DNA of 9,883 nucleotides, taken from NCBI GenBank assembly GCA_913064925.1, contig CAJYBN010000101.1:1-9883 (forward strand), given 5' to 3'. Below are positions 1-6,095 of this stretch, piece by piece. Numbering within the stretch: position 1 is the first letter of the stretch; every line of letters begins with the position of its first letter. Both the position numbers and the translations under genes were made by a program. This DNA comes from an uncultured Peptococcaceae bacterium. Its GTDB lineage: Bacteria > Bacillota > Desulfotomaculia > Desulfotomaculales > Desulfallaceae. The notes under the pieces were generated by a model that saw only the letters and a program-made list of their open reading frames with translations, was not told the DNA's origin and searched no databases.

Positions 1-1004
1 TGCAGGCCCGCCTGCGGCAGCCGGCCGGGCTGCTCAATGACGGACGCATCGCCGCCCTGCGCCCGTACCAGTTCTCCAAACTTGTCCAGCGCCGCGCCGC
101 CGTCCAGCAGTTCCTCCAACTGACGCCGCGCGGGCGCGGTATCCCGATACTTGCCGCCCAAAACCAGCATCCGGGCACCCAGTTCCAGGCACAGTTCACG
201 CAGGTCCGCCGGGCCCTCGCCCCGGAGCGCGTCCAAGGCTTCCTGCACCTCCAGGGCGTTGCCCACCGCGCGGCCCAGCGGCCTGTTCATGTCGGTGACC
301 ACCGCTGCCATGCGGCGGTTGACCATCTTGCCGATGTCCACCATAGTACGGGCCAGGGCTTTTGCTTCCTCCACAGTTTTCATGAACGCCCCGCTGCCGC
401 ACTTGACGTCCAGCAGCACGGCATCGGCGCCGGAGGCTATTTTCTTGGAGATTACGCTAGATGCTATCAACGGAATGCTATCTACCGTGGCCGTAACATC
501 CCGCAGGGCGTACAGTTTCTTGTCCGCCGGCGCCAGCCTGCCGGTCTGGGCCACCAGCGCGATGTTAATTTCCCTAACCTGCTTGATAAATGTTTCCGGC
601 TCCATGTGCACGTTAAAACCGGGAATGGATTCCAGCTTGTCTATTGTACCCCCGGTATGCCCCAGCCCGCGGCCGCTCATTTTAGCCACGGGAACCCCCG
701 CAGCGGCCACCAGCGGGGCCAGCACCAGTGTGGTTTTGTCTCCTACACCCCCGGTGCTGTGCTTGTCCACCTTGACGCCCGGAATTTGCCCCAGGTCCAA
801 CCTATCCCCGGAATTGACCATGGCCATGGTCAAATCGGCGGTTTCCCGGGCGCTCATGCCCCGGAAATAAATGGCCATGAGCAGCGCCGCCACCTGGTAA
901 TCCGGCAGCCGCCCTTCCGTGTAACCCGAAACCACGAAATTAATTTCTTCGGCGTTCAGTTCTCCGCCGTTTCTTTTTTTCAAAATCAGGTCATACACTT
1001 GCAT
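1..1004 (-). CDS. pdp: Pyrimidine-nucleoside phosphorylase, 3' end cut by window
   Basis: Cleaves uridine, deoxyuridine or thymidine with phosphate to the free base plus (deoxy)ribose 1-phosphate; cytosolic nucleoside salvage. The first 334 residues are present; the family is about 430-440 long, so roughly the last 100 lie beyond the left edge. Reading from ATG at 1004, the signature KHSTGGVGDKT starts at K81. K108, S110, T120 (in HTGGT), R168 (in ALRD), S183 and K187 (in SSVMSKK) fall at the positions known for substrate and phosphate contacts in the Geobacillus enzyme. This fixes both frame and start, and suggests an active NP-II family enzyme. The start overlaps the end of deoB by 14 nt, with an AGGGGG ribosome binding site 9 nt upstream inside deoB, so translation is probably coupled. 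The family also contains thymidine phosphorylase DeoA; the residue match favours the broad-specificity bacterial Pdp. Confidence 0.95.
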   Translation of the reverse strand, partial: MQVYDLILKKRNGGELNAEEINFVVSGYTEGRLPDYQVAALLMAIYFRGMSARETADLTMAMVNSGDRLDLGQIPGVKVDKHSTGGVGDKTTLVLAPLVAAAGVPVAKMSGRGLGHTGGTIDKLESIPGFNVHMEPETFIKQVREINIALVAQTGRLAPADKKLYALRDVTATVDSIPLIASSVISKKIASGADAVLLDVKCGSGAFMKTVEEAKALARTMVDIGKMVNRRMAAVVTDMNRPLGRAVGNALEVQEALDALRGEGPADLRELCLELGARMLVLGGKYRDTAPARRQLEELLDGGAALDKFGELVRAQGGDASVIEQPGRLPQAGL

Positions 1005-2196
1005 CGCCGTCGACCCCCTGCGGCGCAATCTGGCGGTAAAAATCCTCGCCAACGGGGAAGTTTAGGCCGAAAAACCTGGCCACAGTGGCGGCCACGTCGC
1101 TGAAACTGGACCGCGTGCCCAGGTCAACGCCCCCGGCGAGCCGGTGCCCGAACACCAGCAACGGAACATATTCCCTGGAGTGGTCGGTGCTGGCGGTGGT
1201 GGGATCACAGCCGTGGTCGGCAGTTATGATCAACATGTCCCCCGTGCCGAGGATGCCTGTTAATTCGGGCAAACGCCCGTCAAACTCTTCCAGGGCGCGG
1301 CTGTATCCCGCGGGGTCGTTACGGTGGCCGTACAGCTGGTCAAAATCCACCAGGTTGGTAAAAATTAAGCCGCTAAATTCTTCCCGCAACAGCTCCAGGG
1401 TTTTGTCCACGCCTTCCGCGTTGCTGGCTGTGGGCAGGGACCGGGTTATCCCGCGGCCGGCAAATATGTCGTGTATTTTCCCTATCCCCGCCACTTCCAG
1501 TCCATTTTTACTTAACACGTCCAGGATCGTAGGCGCCGGGGGAGCCAGGGAGAAATCATGGCGGTTGGCGGTGCGTTTAAATGAACCCGGCCGGCCCCTG
1601 AACGGCCTGGCAATTACTCTGCCCACCGCGTGTTCACCGGTGAGCAGTTCCCTGGCCACCCGGCACATGCGGTACAGCTCTTCCAGCGGTATGACCTCTT
1701 CGTGCGCGGCAATTTGAAACACGCTGTCAGCCGAAGTGTAGACTATGGGACGGCCGGTCCGCATGTGCAGTGCGCCCAATTCTTCTATAATGGCCGTACC
1801 GGAAGCGGCTTTGTTACCCAGTATGTCCCTGCCGATGCGTTCTTTGAAAGGCTCTATTACTTCCGACGGGAATCCATGCGGGTAAACAGGAAAGGGGCGG
1901 TCCAGGATCACGCCGGCGATTTCCCAGTGCCCCGTGGTAGTATCCTTACCCGGCGATCGCTCGGCCATTTTACCGAAACTGGCCGTGGGCTTGTCCACCG
2001 GCAGCACTCCCTGAATGTCGGCCAGCCGGCCCAGGCCCATTTGCTCGAGGTGGGGCAGTTTTAGCCCGCCCACCGCCGCCGCGCAGTTGCCCAGCGTGTT
2101 GCTGCCCTCGTCGCCGTAACGTTTTGCGTCCGGTAACGCGCCTATACCGACGCTGTCCAGCACAATGATTACAGCCTTTTTGTTACCTTTCAACAA
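991..2196 (-). CDS. deoB: Phosphopentomutase DeoB
   Basis: Interconverts (deoxy)ribose 1-phosphate and 5-phosphate in the cytosol, the step after the neighbouring phosphorylase. It is an alkaline phosphatase superfamily enzyme with two Mn ions. Numbering from the TTG at 2196 (401 aa), the metal and catalytic set is visible: D14 (VLDSVG), phospho-acceptor T88 (TTTGHWE), D286 and H291 (VDFDQLYGH), D327 and H328 (TADHG), H339 (DHSREYVPLL). These agree with the Bacillus cereus enzyme (D13, T85, D286, H291, D327, H328, H339). Cap-domain motifs TSADSVFQIAAHEE and RVIARPF are present. An in-frame GTG at 2229 would add 11 residues, but it has no good ribosome binding site and homologues start close to the first Asp. 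The TTG at 2196 (or 2193) follows GGGGGG at 2204-2209. It begins about 37 nt after xerD (5 nt if GTG is used), so the genes are probably one operon. Confidence 0.95.
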   Translation of the reverse strand: MLKGNKKAVIIVLDSVGIGALPDAKRYGDEGSNTLGNCAAAVGGLKLPHLEQMGLGRLADIQGVLPVDKPTASFGKMAERSPGKDTTTGHWEIAGVILDRPFPVYPHGFPSEVIEPFKERIGRDILGNKAASGTAIIEELGALHMRTGRPIVYTSADSVFQIAAHEEVIPLEELYRMCRVARELLTGEHAVGRVIARPFRGRPGSFKRTANRHDFSLAPPAPTILDVLSKNGLEVAGIGKIHDIFAGRGITRSLPTASNAEGVDKTLELLREEFSGLIFTNLVDFDQLYGHRNDPAGYSRALEEFDGRLPELTGILGTGDMLIITADHGCDPTTASTDHSREYVPLLVFGHRLAGGVDLGTRSSFSDVAATVARFFGLNFPVGEDFYRQIAPQGVDGDASV

Positions 2197-2233
2197 GCAG
2201 ACGCCCCCCGTCGCGGTATGATGTGCCACCCCG

Positions 2234-3127
2234 CTACTTAACGGCCCGGGGGTGGCATTTGTCGTAAGTTTCTCTCAGCTTGGCGCTTGTCAGGTGGGTA
2301 TATATTTGCGTGGTGGTAATGTCGGCGTGCCCCAGCATTTCCTGTACCGAGCGCAAGTCGGCACCGTTTTCCAGCAAGTGGGTGGCAAAGGAGTGTCGCA
2401 GCGTGTGCGGCGTAATTTCCTTCTTAATGCCCGCTTCCCGGGCATATTTCTTGATAATCTTCCAAAACCCCTGCCTGGTTAACCTCCGGCCACGCATGTT
2501 TAAAAACAGGGCCTTTTCCCCCTTACCCGCCATTATTTTAGCCCTGGCCCGGGCGAGGTATTCGGCCAGGTAGTGCTTCGCCACCGAGCCTATGGGGATA
2601 ATGCGCTCCTTGGCACCCTTACCCCTGCAGCGGACATATCCCTGCTGCCAGTCCACGTTATCCACATTTAGCGCAAGCAATTCGGACACGCGCATGCCGG
2701 TGGCGTACATGAGTTCCAGCATGGCCCTGTCCCTTAACCCCGCCGTATTGCCGGTACGGGGCTGTTCCAGCAGCTTTATTGTTTCCTCCTGGCCCAGCAC
2801 ATCCGGCAGTTTTGTTTTTACGCCGGGCGATTCCAGGTTGGCCGTGGGGTCCTTGGAGAGCACCCCTTCGTCCACCAGGAACCGGCAAAAAACCTTAATG
2901 GTCGCCATCTGCCGGGATATGGTAGCAGGGGCACGTCCCTTGTTTTTTAAATCAACCAGGTAACGTATAACCAGCGACCGGTCGATGCGACCCCCGTCCG
3001 TAACCCCCAGCTGGCGGCAAAAAGCCTTAAACTGTTTCAAATCAAGGGCATAAGAACTGATGGTGTTTTGCGCCAGGCCCCTTTCTACGCTCAGGTAATC
3101 TAAAAAAGCAGTTATCTGCTTGTCCAT
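2234..3127 (-). CDS. xerD: Tyrosine recombinase XerD
   Basis: Site-specific tyrosine recombinase of 297 aa that, with a XerC partner, resolves chromosome dimers at dif during division. The N-terminal SAM-like core-binding domain spans about residues 1-88; the catalytic domain about 108-290. All six catalytic positions are visible and properly spaced: R146 (GMRVSELL), K170 (RGKGAKER), H241 and R244 (HTLRHSFATHLL), H267 (LGHADI) and nucleophile Y276 (QIYTH). The C-terminus has the usual HPRA motif. ATG at 3127 follows GGAGG with a 10 nt spacer. XerD is chosen over XerC or an integrase because the gene lies between spoIIM and deoB, as xerD does in Bacillus (spoIIM...xerD-drm), and no phage or mobile genes are nearby. 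A 90 nt gap separates it from the small gene upstream, so a separate promoter is possible, but I see no convincing one. Confidence 0.93.
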   Translation of the reverse strand: MDKQITAFLDYLSVERGLAQNTISSYALDLKQFKAFCRQLGVTDGGRIDRSLVIRYLVDLKNKGRAPATISRQMATIKVFCRFLVDEGVLSKDPTANLESPGVKTKLPDVLGQEETIKLLEQPRTGNTAGLRDRAMLELMYATGMRVSELLALNVDNVDWQQGYVRCRGKGAKERIIPIGSVAKHYLAEYLARARAKIMAGKGEKALFLNMRGRRLTRQGFWKIIKKYAREAGIKKEITPHTLRHSFATHLLENGADLRSVQEMLGHADITTTQIYTHLTSAKLRETYDKCHPRAVK

Positions 3128-3217
3128 TTGCTGTATACCTCCGCGCCATGGATACTATTTATTTACCCGCGCAGCTAAATTATTCCTGCTACCATAAAAA
3201 AGTTCCCGCGGCACGGA

Positions 3218-3355
3218 TCAGCCGCCGACCAACCGGGCGGTCTTAAGCACCTCCACCAATTGGCCGATAAGCGCAACCAGTATACAAATGATTAAAACCA
3301 GGCGCAAAGCAAGTAACACCTTTTCTCTCACCCGGGACATAATAAAAAAAAACAT
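3218..3355 (-). CDS. Small single-pass membrane protein, 45 aa
   Basis: Unannotated-size ORF between spoIIM and xerD. It begins at ATG 3355 after a good ribosome binding site (GGAGAGGGG, 7 nt spacer) and ends with TGA at 3218-3220. The product has a short basic N-terminus (SRVREK, about residues 7-12), one strongly hydrophobic stretch at about 13-32 (LLALRLVLIICILVALIG), and an amphipathic tail with charges E35, K38 and R41. It is likely a one-helix inner-membrane protein. In Bacillus the small membrane protein gene yqzK (DUF4227) also lies directly before xerD, so this may be a shortened positional counterpart; I cannot show sequence homology. A run of nine T follows the start codon (Phe-Phe-Phe), so an in-frame ATG at 3340 is an alternative start, though it lacks a ribosome binding site. 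Position 40 nt after spoIIM suggests co-transcription. Function unknown. Confidence 0.6.
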   Translation of the reverse strand: MFFFIMSRVREKVLLALRLVLIICILVALIGQLVEVLKTARLVGG

Positions 3356-3395
3356 GCTGCTACCCCTCTCCGTATACCCGGTAATGTGCCGCATT

Positions 3396-4028
3396 TTACC
3401 AGACCGCCAAAAGCGAAGCCACCAGGCGGGTTATTTCAGGCGTAACGTAGGCCTCGGCCAAAGCCGCCAGCGCAAATGCCGCCACCATACCGGCCATGAC
3501 CAGCGTGTAGTTGACAAATCCCGGCCAAACACGGGTTTGCGAGTTAAAAAACCTTTTGATTAATAATATGGAAAAAGAAAGGGAAGCAGTACCGCCAATG
3601 ATCAGCGCGGGAATAAAAAAAATGTTGTGGGGCAGCATGGACGCAACAATAATCAATAAGCCCCGCAGCTGGTGTTCCGCGGTAAGAAACCCCACGGTAA
3701 ATCCGAGCACGAACCCGCGGATAAAAATAAACGCCAGCATCAACGGCAGGCAAATGATGGTTAACCCGAGGACATACATGCCGATGCCCACCAGCAAATT
3801 ATCGTAAAGCGCCCCCCTGGCCATCTGGGTCCGTTCAACATCCATTTCCGCAACCCGGGACAAGAACGACTGCAGGTGCCGGTTCATTTCCGCCACCTGC
3901 TCCATGTGCAGGGTATGAGCCCCCAGCGATCCAAGCAATATCCCCAGGCCGAAAACGGCCACCACGACAAAATACAGCGGCCAACCTTGACGGAGGGAGG
4001 CGGTCCATAACCGAGGCGCATTTTTCAT
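3396..4028 (-). CDS. spoIIM: Stage II sporulation protein M
   Basis: Integral membrane protein of 210 aa, SpoIIM/DUF95 family. In Bacillus, SpoIIM works in the mother cell with SpoIID and SpoIIP in the peptidoglycan-degrading engulfment complex. Predicted helices lie at about 18-36, 77-101, 103-116, 122-146 and 173-194, with a hydrophobic C-terminal end. Between helices 1 and 2 is a hydrophilic, probably extracytoplasmic segment (about 38-75). Family hallmarks include the ALYDNLLVG stretch (about 73-81), the FIRGFVLGFTVGF stretch (about 102-114) and MLPHNIFFIPALI (about 131-143). Length matches the family (about 210-215). ATG at 4028 follows GGGAG with a 7 nt spacer. A possible sigma-E promoter lies just upstream at 4065-4094, which would fit mother-cell expression. 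The gene shows that the organism, or a recent ancestor, forms endospores. Translation of the next two genes probably follows on the same transcript. Confidence 0.93.
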   Translation of the reverse strand: MKNAPRLWTASLRQGWPLYFVVVAVFGLGILLGSLGAHTLHMEQVAEMNRHLQSFLSRVAEMDVERTQMARGALYDNLLVGIGMYVLGLTIICLPLMLAFIFIRGFVLGFTVGFLTAEHQLRGLLIIVASMLPHNIFFIPALIIGGTASLSFSILLIKRFFNSQTRVWPGFVNYTLVMAGMVAAFALAALAEAYVTPEITRLVASLLAVW

Positions 4029-4064
4029 GTCACCGCTCCCTTTGTCACAACCTGTCCATGGTTA

Positions 4065-4094
4065 TTTATATGAGCAGTGTCGAACCCGTTATGC
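4065..4094 (-). promoter_or_regulatory. Possible sigma-E-type promoter for spoIIM
   Basis: On the minus strand a GCATAAC element (4094-4088) is followed after 15 nt by CATATAAA (4072-4065). The known Bacillus sigma-E pattern is approximately KMATATT, 14-15 nt, CATACAMT; the matches here are 5 of 7 and 6 of 8. The implied transcription start is about 30 nt before the spoIIM ATG, which leaves room for its ribosome binding site. The -35 element contains the TAA stop codon of the ComB-like gene. Bacillus spoIIM is sigma-E dependent, so the position makes biological sense. Short motifs of this quality can arise by chance. Confidence 0.4.
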
Positions 4095-4766
4095 CCCTTT
4101 CCGGAAATATTCTTCCATAACCAGCCTGGTTATGTATTCCGCCGCCAGAACGTCTTCCAGGGCGTTGCCGCTGGCGGCAACCACCGTGATACCCGCGTTG
4201 CTCGCCCGCGCGGCGGCTACTGCCCTCTTGGCTGCCGCCAGCGCCGGGGCTGTCCCCTTGCTGTGCAAGGTTCTGGCCACGGTTCCGGTCACCACGGCAG
4301 GTGCGCCGGCCGCGCAGGCAGCATCAAAAGCCACGCCTCCCGCGGCGGTAACCGCTATCACCACTTTGCCGCGCAGGTCGTACAATTTTGGCGTTTCAGC
4401 GCCTATATTGGGCAGTACGGCACAAACCCGGGCCCCCGCCCTGGCCAGGCCGCCGGTAACGGCCTTAACCCGCTGCAGCCTTTGCTCGTCGGTGCCCGCC
4501 CGGGGTTCGGCCACCAGCACCACACCGGCGTTCTTGGCCACGGCCAGTTCCCCCGCCCGCTGGCCTATCTGAGCGGGGCTGACGGCCACCGGCGGGGCGG
4601 TGTCGTCGGGGGAAGCCCCGAACACCGCCAGGGCGCCCGCTTCCAGGGCGGATTCCAGCGTGGTGGACATGTCAATGACGTCTACGATTAACACCACGTC
4701 GCCCCGGCTGCCGGCTTCCGCCGCTCCGCTGGCGTTGGCGGTCATCTTGACGGTCGGTAGTGACAA
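4089..4766 (-). CDS. Divergent ComB-like (2-phosphosulfolactate phosphatase family) protein
   Basis: A 225 aa alanine- and valine-rich soluble protein. The start of the fold resembles ComB: hydrophobic strand VVLIVDVIDMSTTLESALEAG (about 24-44), similar to the family's DVLRASTT-type motif and keeping D29 and the Ser/Thr pair. The C-terminal GNALEDVLAAEYI (about 200-212) is like the ComB end motif with LEDVL. The other family motifs are weak: the usual Arg after DVL is Asp32, and the central NGT-type motif reads VTAAGG. It may therefore not hydrolyse 2-phosphosulfolactate. There is no coenzyme M biosynthesis gene nearby. A longer frame begins at ATG 4811, but TTG at 4766 is preferred because GGAGGAG sits 7 nt before it at 4774-4780. 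The gene ends 60 nt before spoIIM. The family relation is inferred from motifs; the physiological substrate is unknown. Confidence 0.65.
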   Translation of the reverse strand: MSLPTVKMTANASGAAEAGSRGDVVLIVDVIDMSTTLESALEAGALAVFGASPDDTAPPVAVSPAQIGQRAGELAVAKNAGVVLVAEPRAGTDEQRLQRVKAVTGGLARAGARVCAVLPNIGAETPKLYDLRGKVVIAVTAAGGVAFDAACAAGAPAVVTGTVARTLHSKGTAPALAAAKRAVAAARASNAGITVVAASGNALEDVLAAEYITRLVMEEYFRKGA

Positions 4767-4773
4767 CTTTAAA

Positions 4774-4780
4774 CTCCTCC
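4774..4780 (-). promoter_or_regulatory. Ribosome binding site fixing a TTG start
   Basis: GGAGGAG on the minus strand, 7 nt (TTTAAAG) before TTG at 4766-4764. It decides the start of the ComB-like gene. The ATG at 4811 has no comparable site, and using it would add 15 residues that do not look like the family's N-terminus. Confidence 0.75.
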
Positions 4781-4844
4781 GAGAATATAAGTTTGACGCT
4801 CGGCATATCATTTGATAGTAAATACCGGCGAAAGGGTGAGTGCC

Positions 4845-4979
4845 GTGCGCCTGTTGGTGTGGGACAAAGGTATTTTCTTTTTCGGCAAAATAAGTGATTT
4901 CCAGCAGTTAGCCAAGCAGTGGTCCTGTTCCACCGCCAGTTTGCGGGATTTTATTGCTGCCTTCCGGGCCTGCCGCTAG
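4845..4979 (+). CDS. Small opposite-strand ORF, 44 aa, unknown function
   Basis: The only plausible plus-strand gene in the window. GTG at 4845 is preceded by AAAGGGTGA at 4831-4839 (8 nt from GGG to GTG), a reasonable ribosome binding site. The product is a mixed protein with a hydrophobic start (RLLVWDKGIFFFGKI, residues 2-16) and a helical, moderately charged rest (DFQQLAKQW, about 18-26; LRDFIAAF, about 34-41). Two thirds of its codons end in G or C, in line with local coding sequence. There is no obvious membrane helix and I recognise no family. It lies between two genes that read the other way, diverging from the ComB-like gene (78 nt between starts) and converging with the DUF3866 gene. 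Both converging genes end with TAG in the same CTAG at 4976-4979. The upstream TTGACG at 4793-4798 could be a -35 box, but the -10 is poor. It could still be a chance ORF. Confidence 0.45.
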   Translation: MRLLVWDKGIFFFGKISDFQQLAKQWSCSTASLRDFIAAFRACR

Positions 4980-6073
4980 AGCCGTTCGCGTGACGGGTCC
5001 AGCATACCGGCAGCGTATATGCCGGCGGCGCCGGCAGCCAAGAAAAAGGCCGGGTCGTCCGCCGGCGTACGGCCCATGGAGGTAATCTGCAGCCCCCGGC
5101 GCTCCAGTTCTTCTAGCGCCGGCGTGCCGTCCACGGTCACCACCCGGTGCTTGCCGGCAGGCCAGGCACAGGCCACCTGCCGCTGCAGCAGCTGTACCCA
5201 TTCGGCTGCATCCAGCCGGGGAAGTACAACTGTGCAAGGGGTGAGGGCTATCTTACCCAGGGCGGTAACCGTATGGTGGCTCAAGCCCCGGTGCCTTTCC
5301 CTGGGATCGGCAAAGCTGACGCGGGGGATGGCCACCGGCCTTCCGCCCAGAATATTGACGGCATTCACTATTTCCCCTTGTTCAACGCCGGTGAACCCGT
5401 ACTTGGAAGCCGTACCAACGATGCCCGGGCCCATGGCCACCACGATGACGTCGGCCCGCGCCGCGACCAGCGCAGTAAGCAGGCCGGTGTAAATATTTAC
5501 CGTTTCCCAGTCGCCGCCGAAGGCATGACCGCAGGTTACAGTGCCGTCCACCAGGCCTTTTTCCTTCAATTTGTGCACCAGGTTGCTCAACCACAGGGGT
5601 AACGCGGCACCGTCCGTCATCACGTAAATCACCCTGGCCCTGCCTCCGGTCGCCGCCTTGATGCCGGCCGCAGCGGGAGCCAGCATACTGTGCAGCGTGC
5701 CGATCACCACGGGAGTTTCCTCGAGGGATGCGGCGTCGTTTACATGACGGGCCCAGGGGCTGTCCGGTTCCTCGGCCGCCAATACCTTGACCTGACAGGG
5801 GCTGTAGCGCATTTTCATGATATGCCCCTCGGCGGAGGCCTCCTTGGCCGGCCTGCTGGCATTGGCCATAACGAAGTGCCAGCCCCCGGTTCCCAGGTTT
5901 TTGGCCACCGCCGTGGTGTTTAAAATAACCCGGTCGCCCACTTCCACCGGGCCGGTCAATAAATCGTAATTATAGGCCTTTTCGGCAGCACCCCGGATGT
6001 CCACCTCGATTTCCGTTATGTGCGCGCGCCTGGCCCGGACGGCCGTTACGCGCCCTTCCCTGATCCTAATCAA
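4976..6073 (-). CDS. DUF3866 family protein, function unknown
   Basis: A soluble protein of 365 aa that I recognise as DUF3866, a conserved family without known activity found in Firmicutes and Actinobacteria. The N-terminal part (about 1-70) is beta-rich and ends in GTGGWHFVMAN (61-71). The rest looks alpha/beta with several glycine- and histidine-rich conserved stretches: GHIMKMRYSP (83-92), GTLHSM (125-130), YVMTDGAALPL (150-160), TCGHAFGGDWE (180-190), GPGIVGTASKYGFTG (215-229) and DPRERHRGLSHHT (256-268). The conserved His, Asp and Gly positions are compatible with an enzyme, but no known catalytic motif is evident. It has no signal peptide or membrane helix. The start is TTG at 6073 with AAGGGG 9 nt upstream. 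It follows the M20 peptidase gene by 22 nt and is probably co-transcribed with it. The stop lies in CTAG, shared with the small plus-strand ORF. Confidence 0.85.
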   Translation of the reverse strand: MIRIREGRVTAVRARRAHITEIEVDIRGAAEKAYNYDLLTGPVEVGDRVILNTTAVAKNLGTGGWHFVMANASRPAKEASAEGHIMKMRYSPCQVKVLAAEEPDSPWARHVNDAASLEETPVVIGTLHSMLAPAAAGIKAATGGRARVIYVMTDGAALPLWLSNLVHKLKEKGLVDGTVTCGHAFGGDWETVNIYTGLLTALVAARADVIVVAMGPGIVGTASKYGFTGVEQGEIVNAVNILGGRPVAIPRVSFADPRERHRGLSHHTVTALGKIALTPCTVVLPRLDAAEWVQLLQRQVACAWPAGKHRVVTVDGTPALEELERRGLQITSMGRTPADDPAFFLAAGAAGIYAAGMLDPSRERL

Positions 6074-6095
6074 CGGTAAAAACCCCTTGCCTTCA

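Noticed and set aside
151..870. Long plus-strand open frame opposite pdp, and similar ones such as 606-1103, 1085-1717 and 6645-7328.
   Set aside because: They lie antisense to genes with clear family motifs, have Ser/Pro/Arg- or His/Gly-rich low-information products and lack ribosome binding sites; they result from high GC at third codon positions.
2234..3127. The tyrosine recombinase as a phage or element integrase.
   Set aside because: No attachment-site repeats, tRNA, excisionase or phage genes are present, and the gene sits in the conserved spoIIM-xerD-deoB order.
3196..3225. GCGGC/GCCGC inverted repeat over the stop of the small membrane gene followed by T6 on the minus strand.
   Set aside because: The stem is only 5 bp with an 8 nt loop, and six bases separate it from the T run; too weak to call a terminator before xerD.
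4784..4789. TATATT on the minus strand just before the ComB-like gene as a -10 box.
   Set aside because: The transcript would start within the ribosome binding site, and no -35 hexamer lies 16-18 nt upstream.
4908..5237. A 109-codon minus-strand frame over the end of the DUF3866 gene.
   Set aside because: It overlaps conserved DUF3866 coding sequence, has an Ala/Gly/Arg-rich product and no ribosome binding site.
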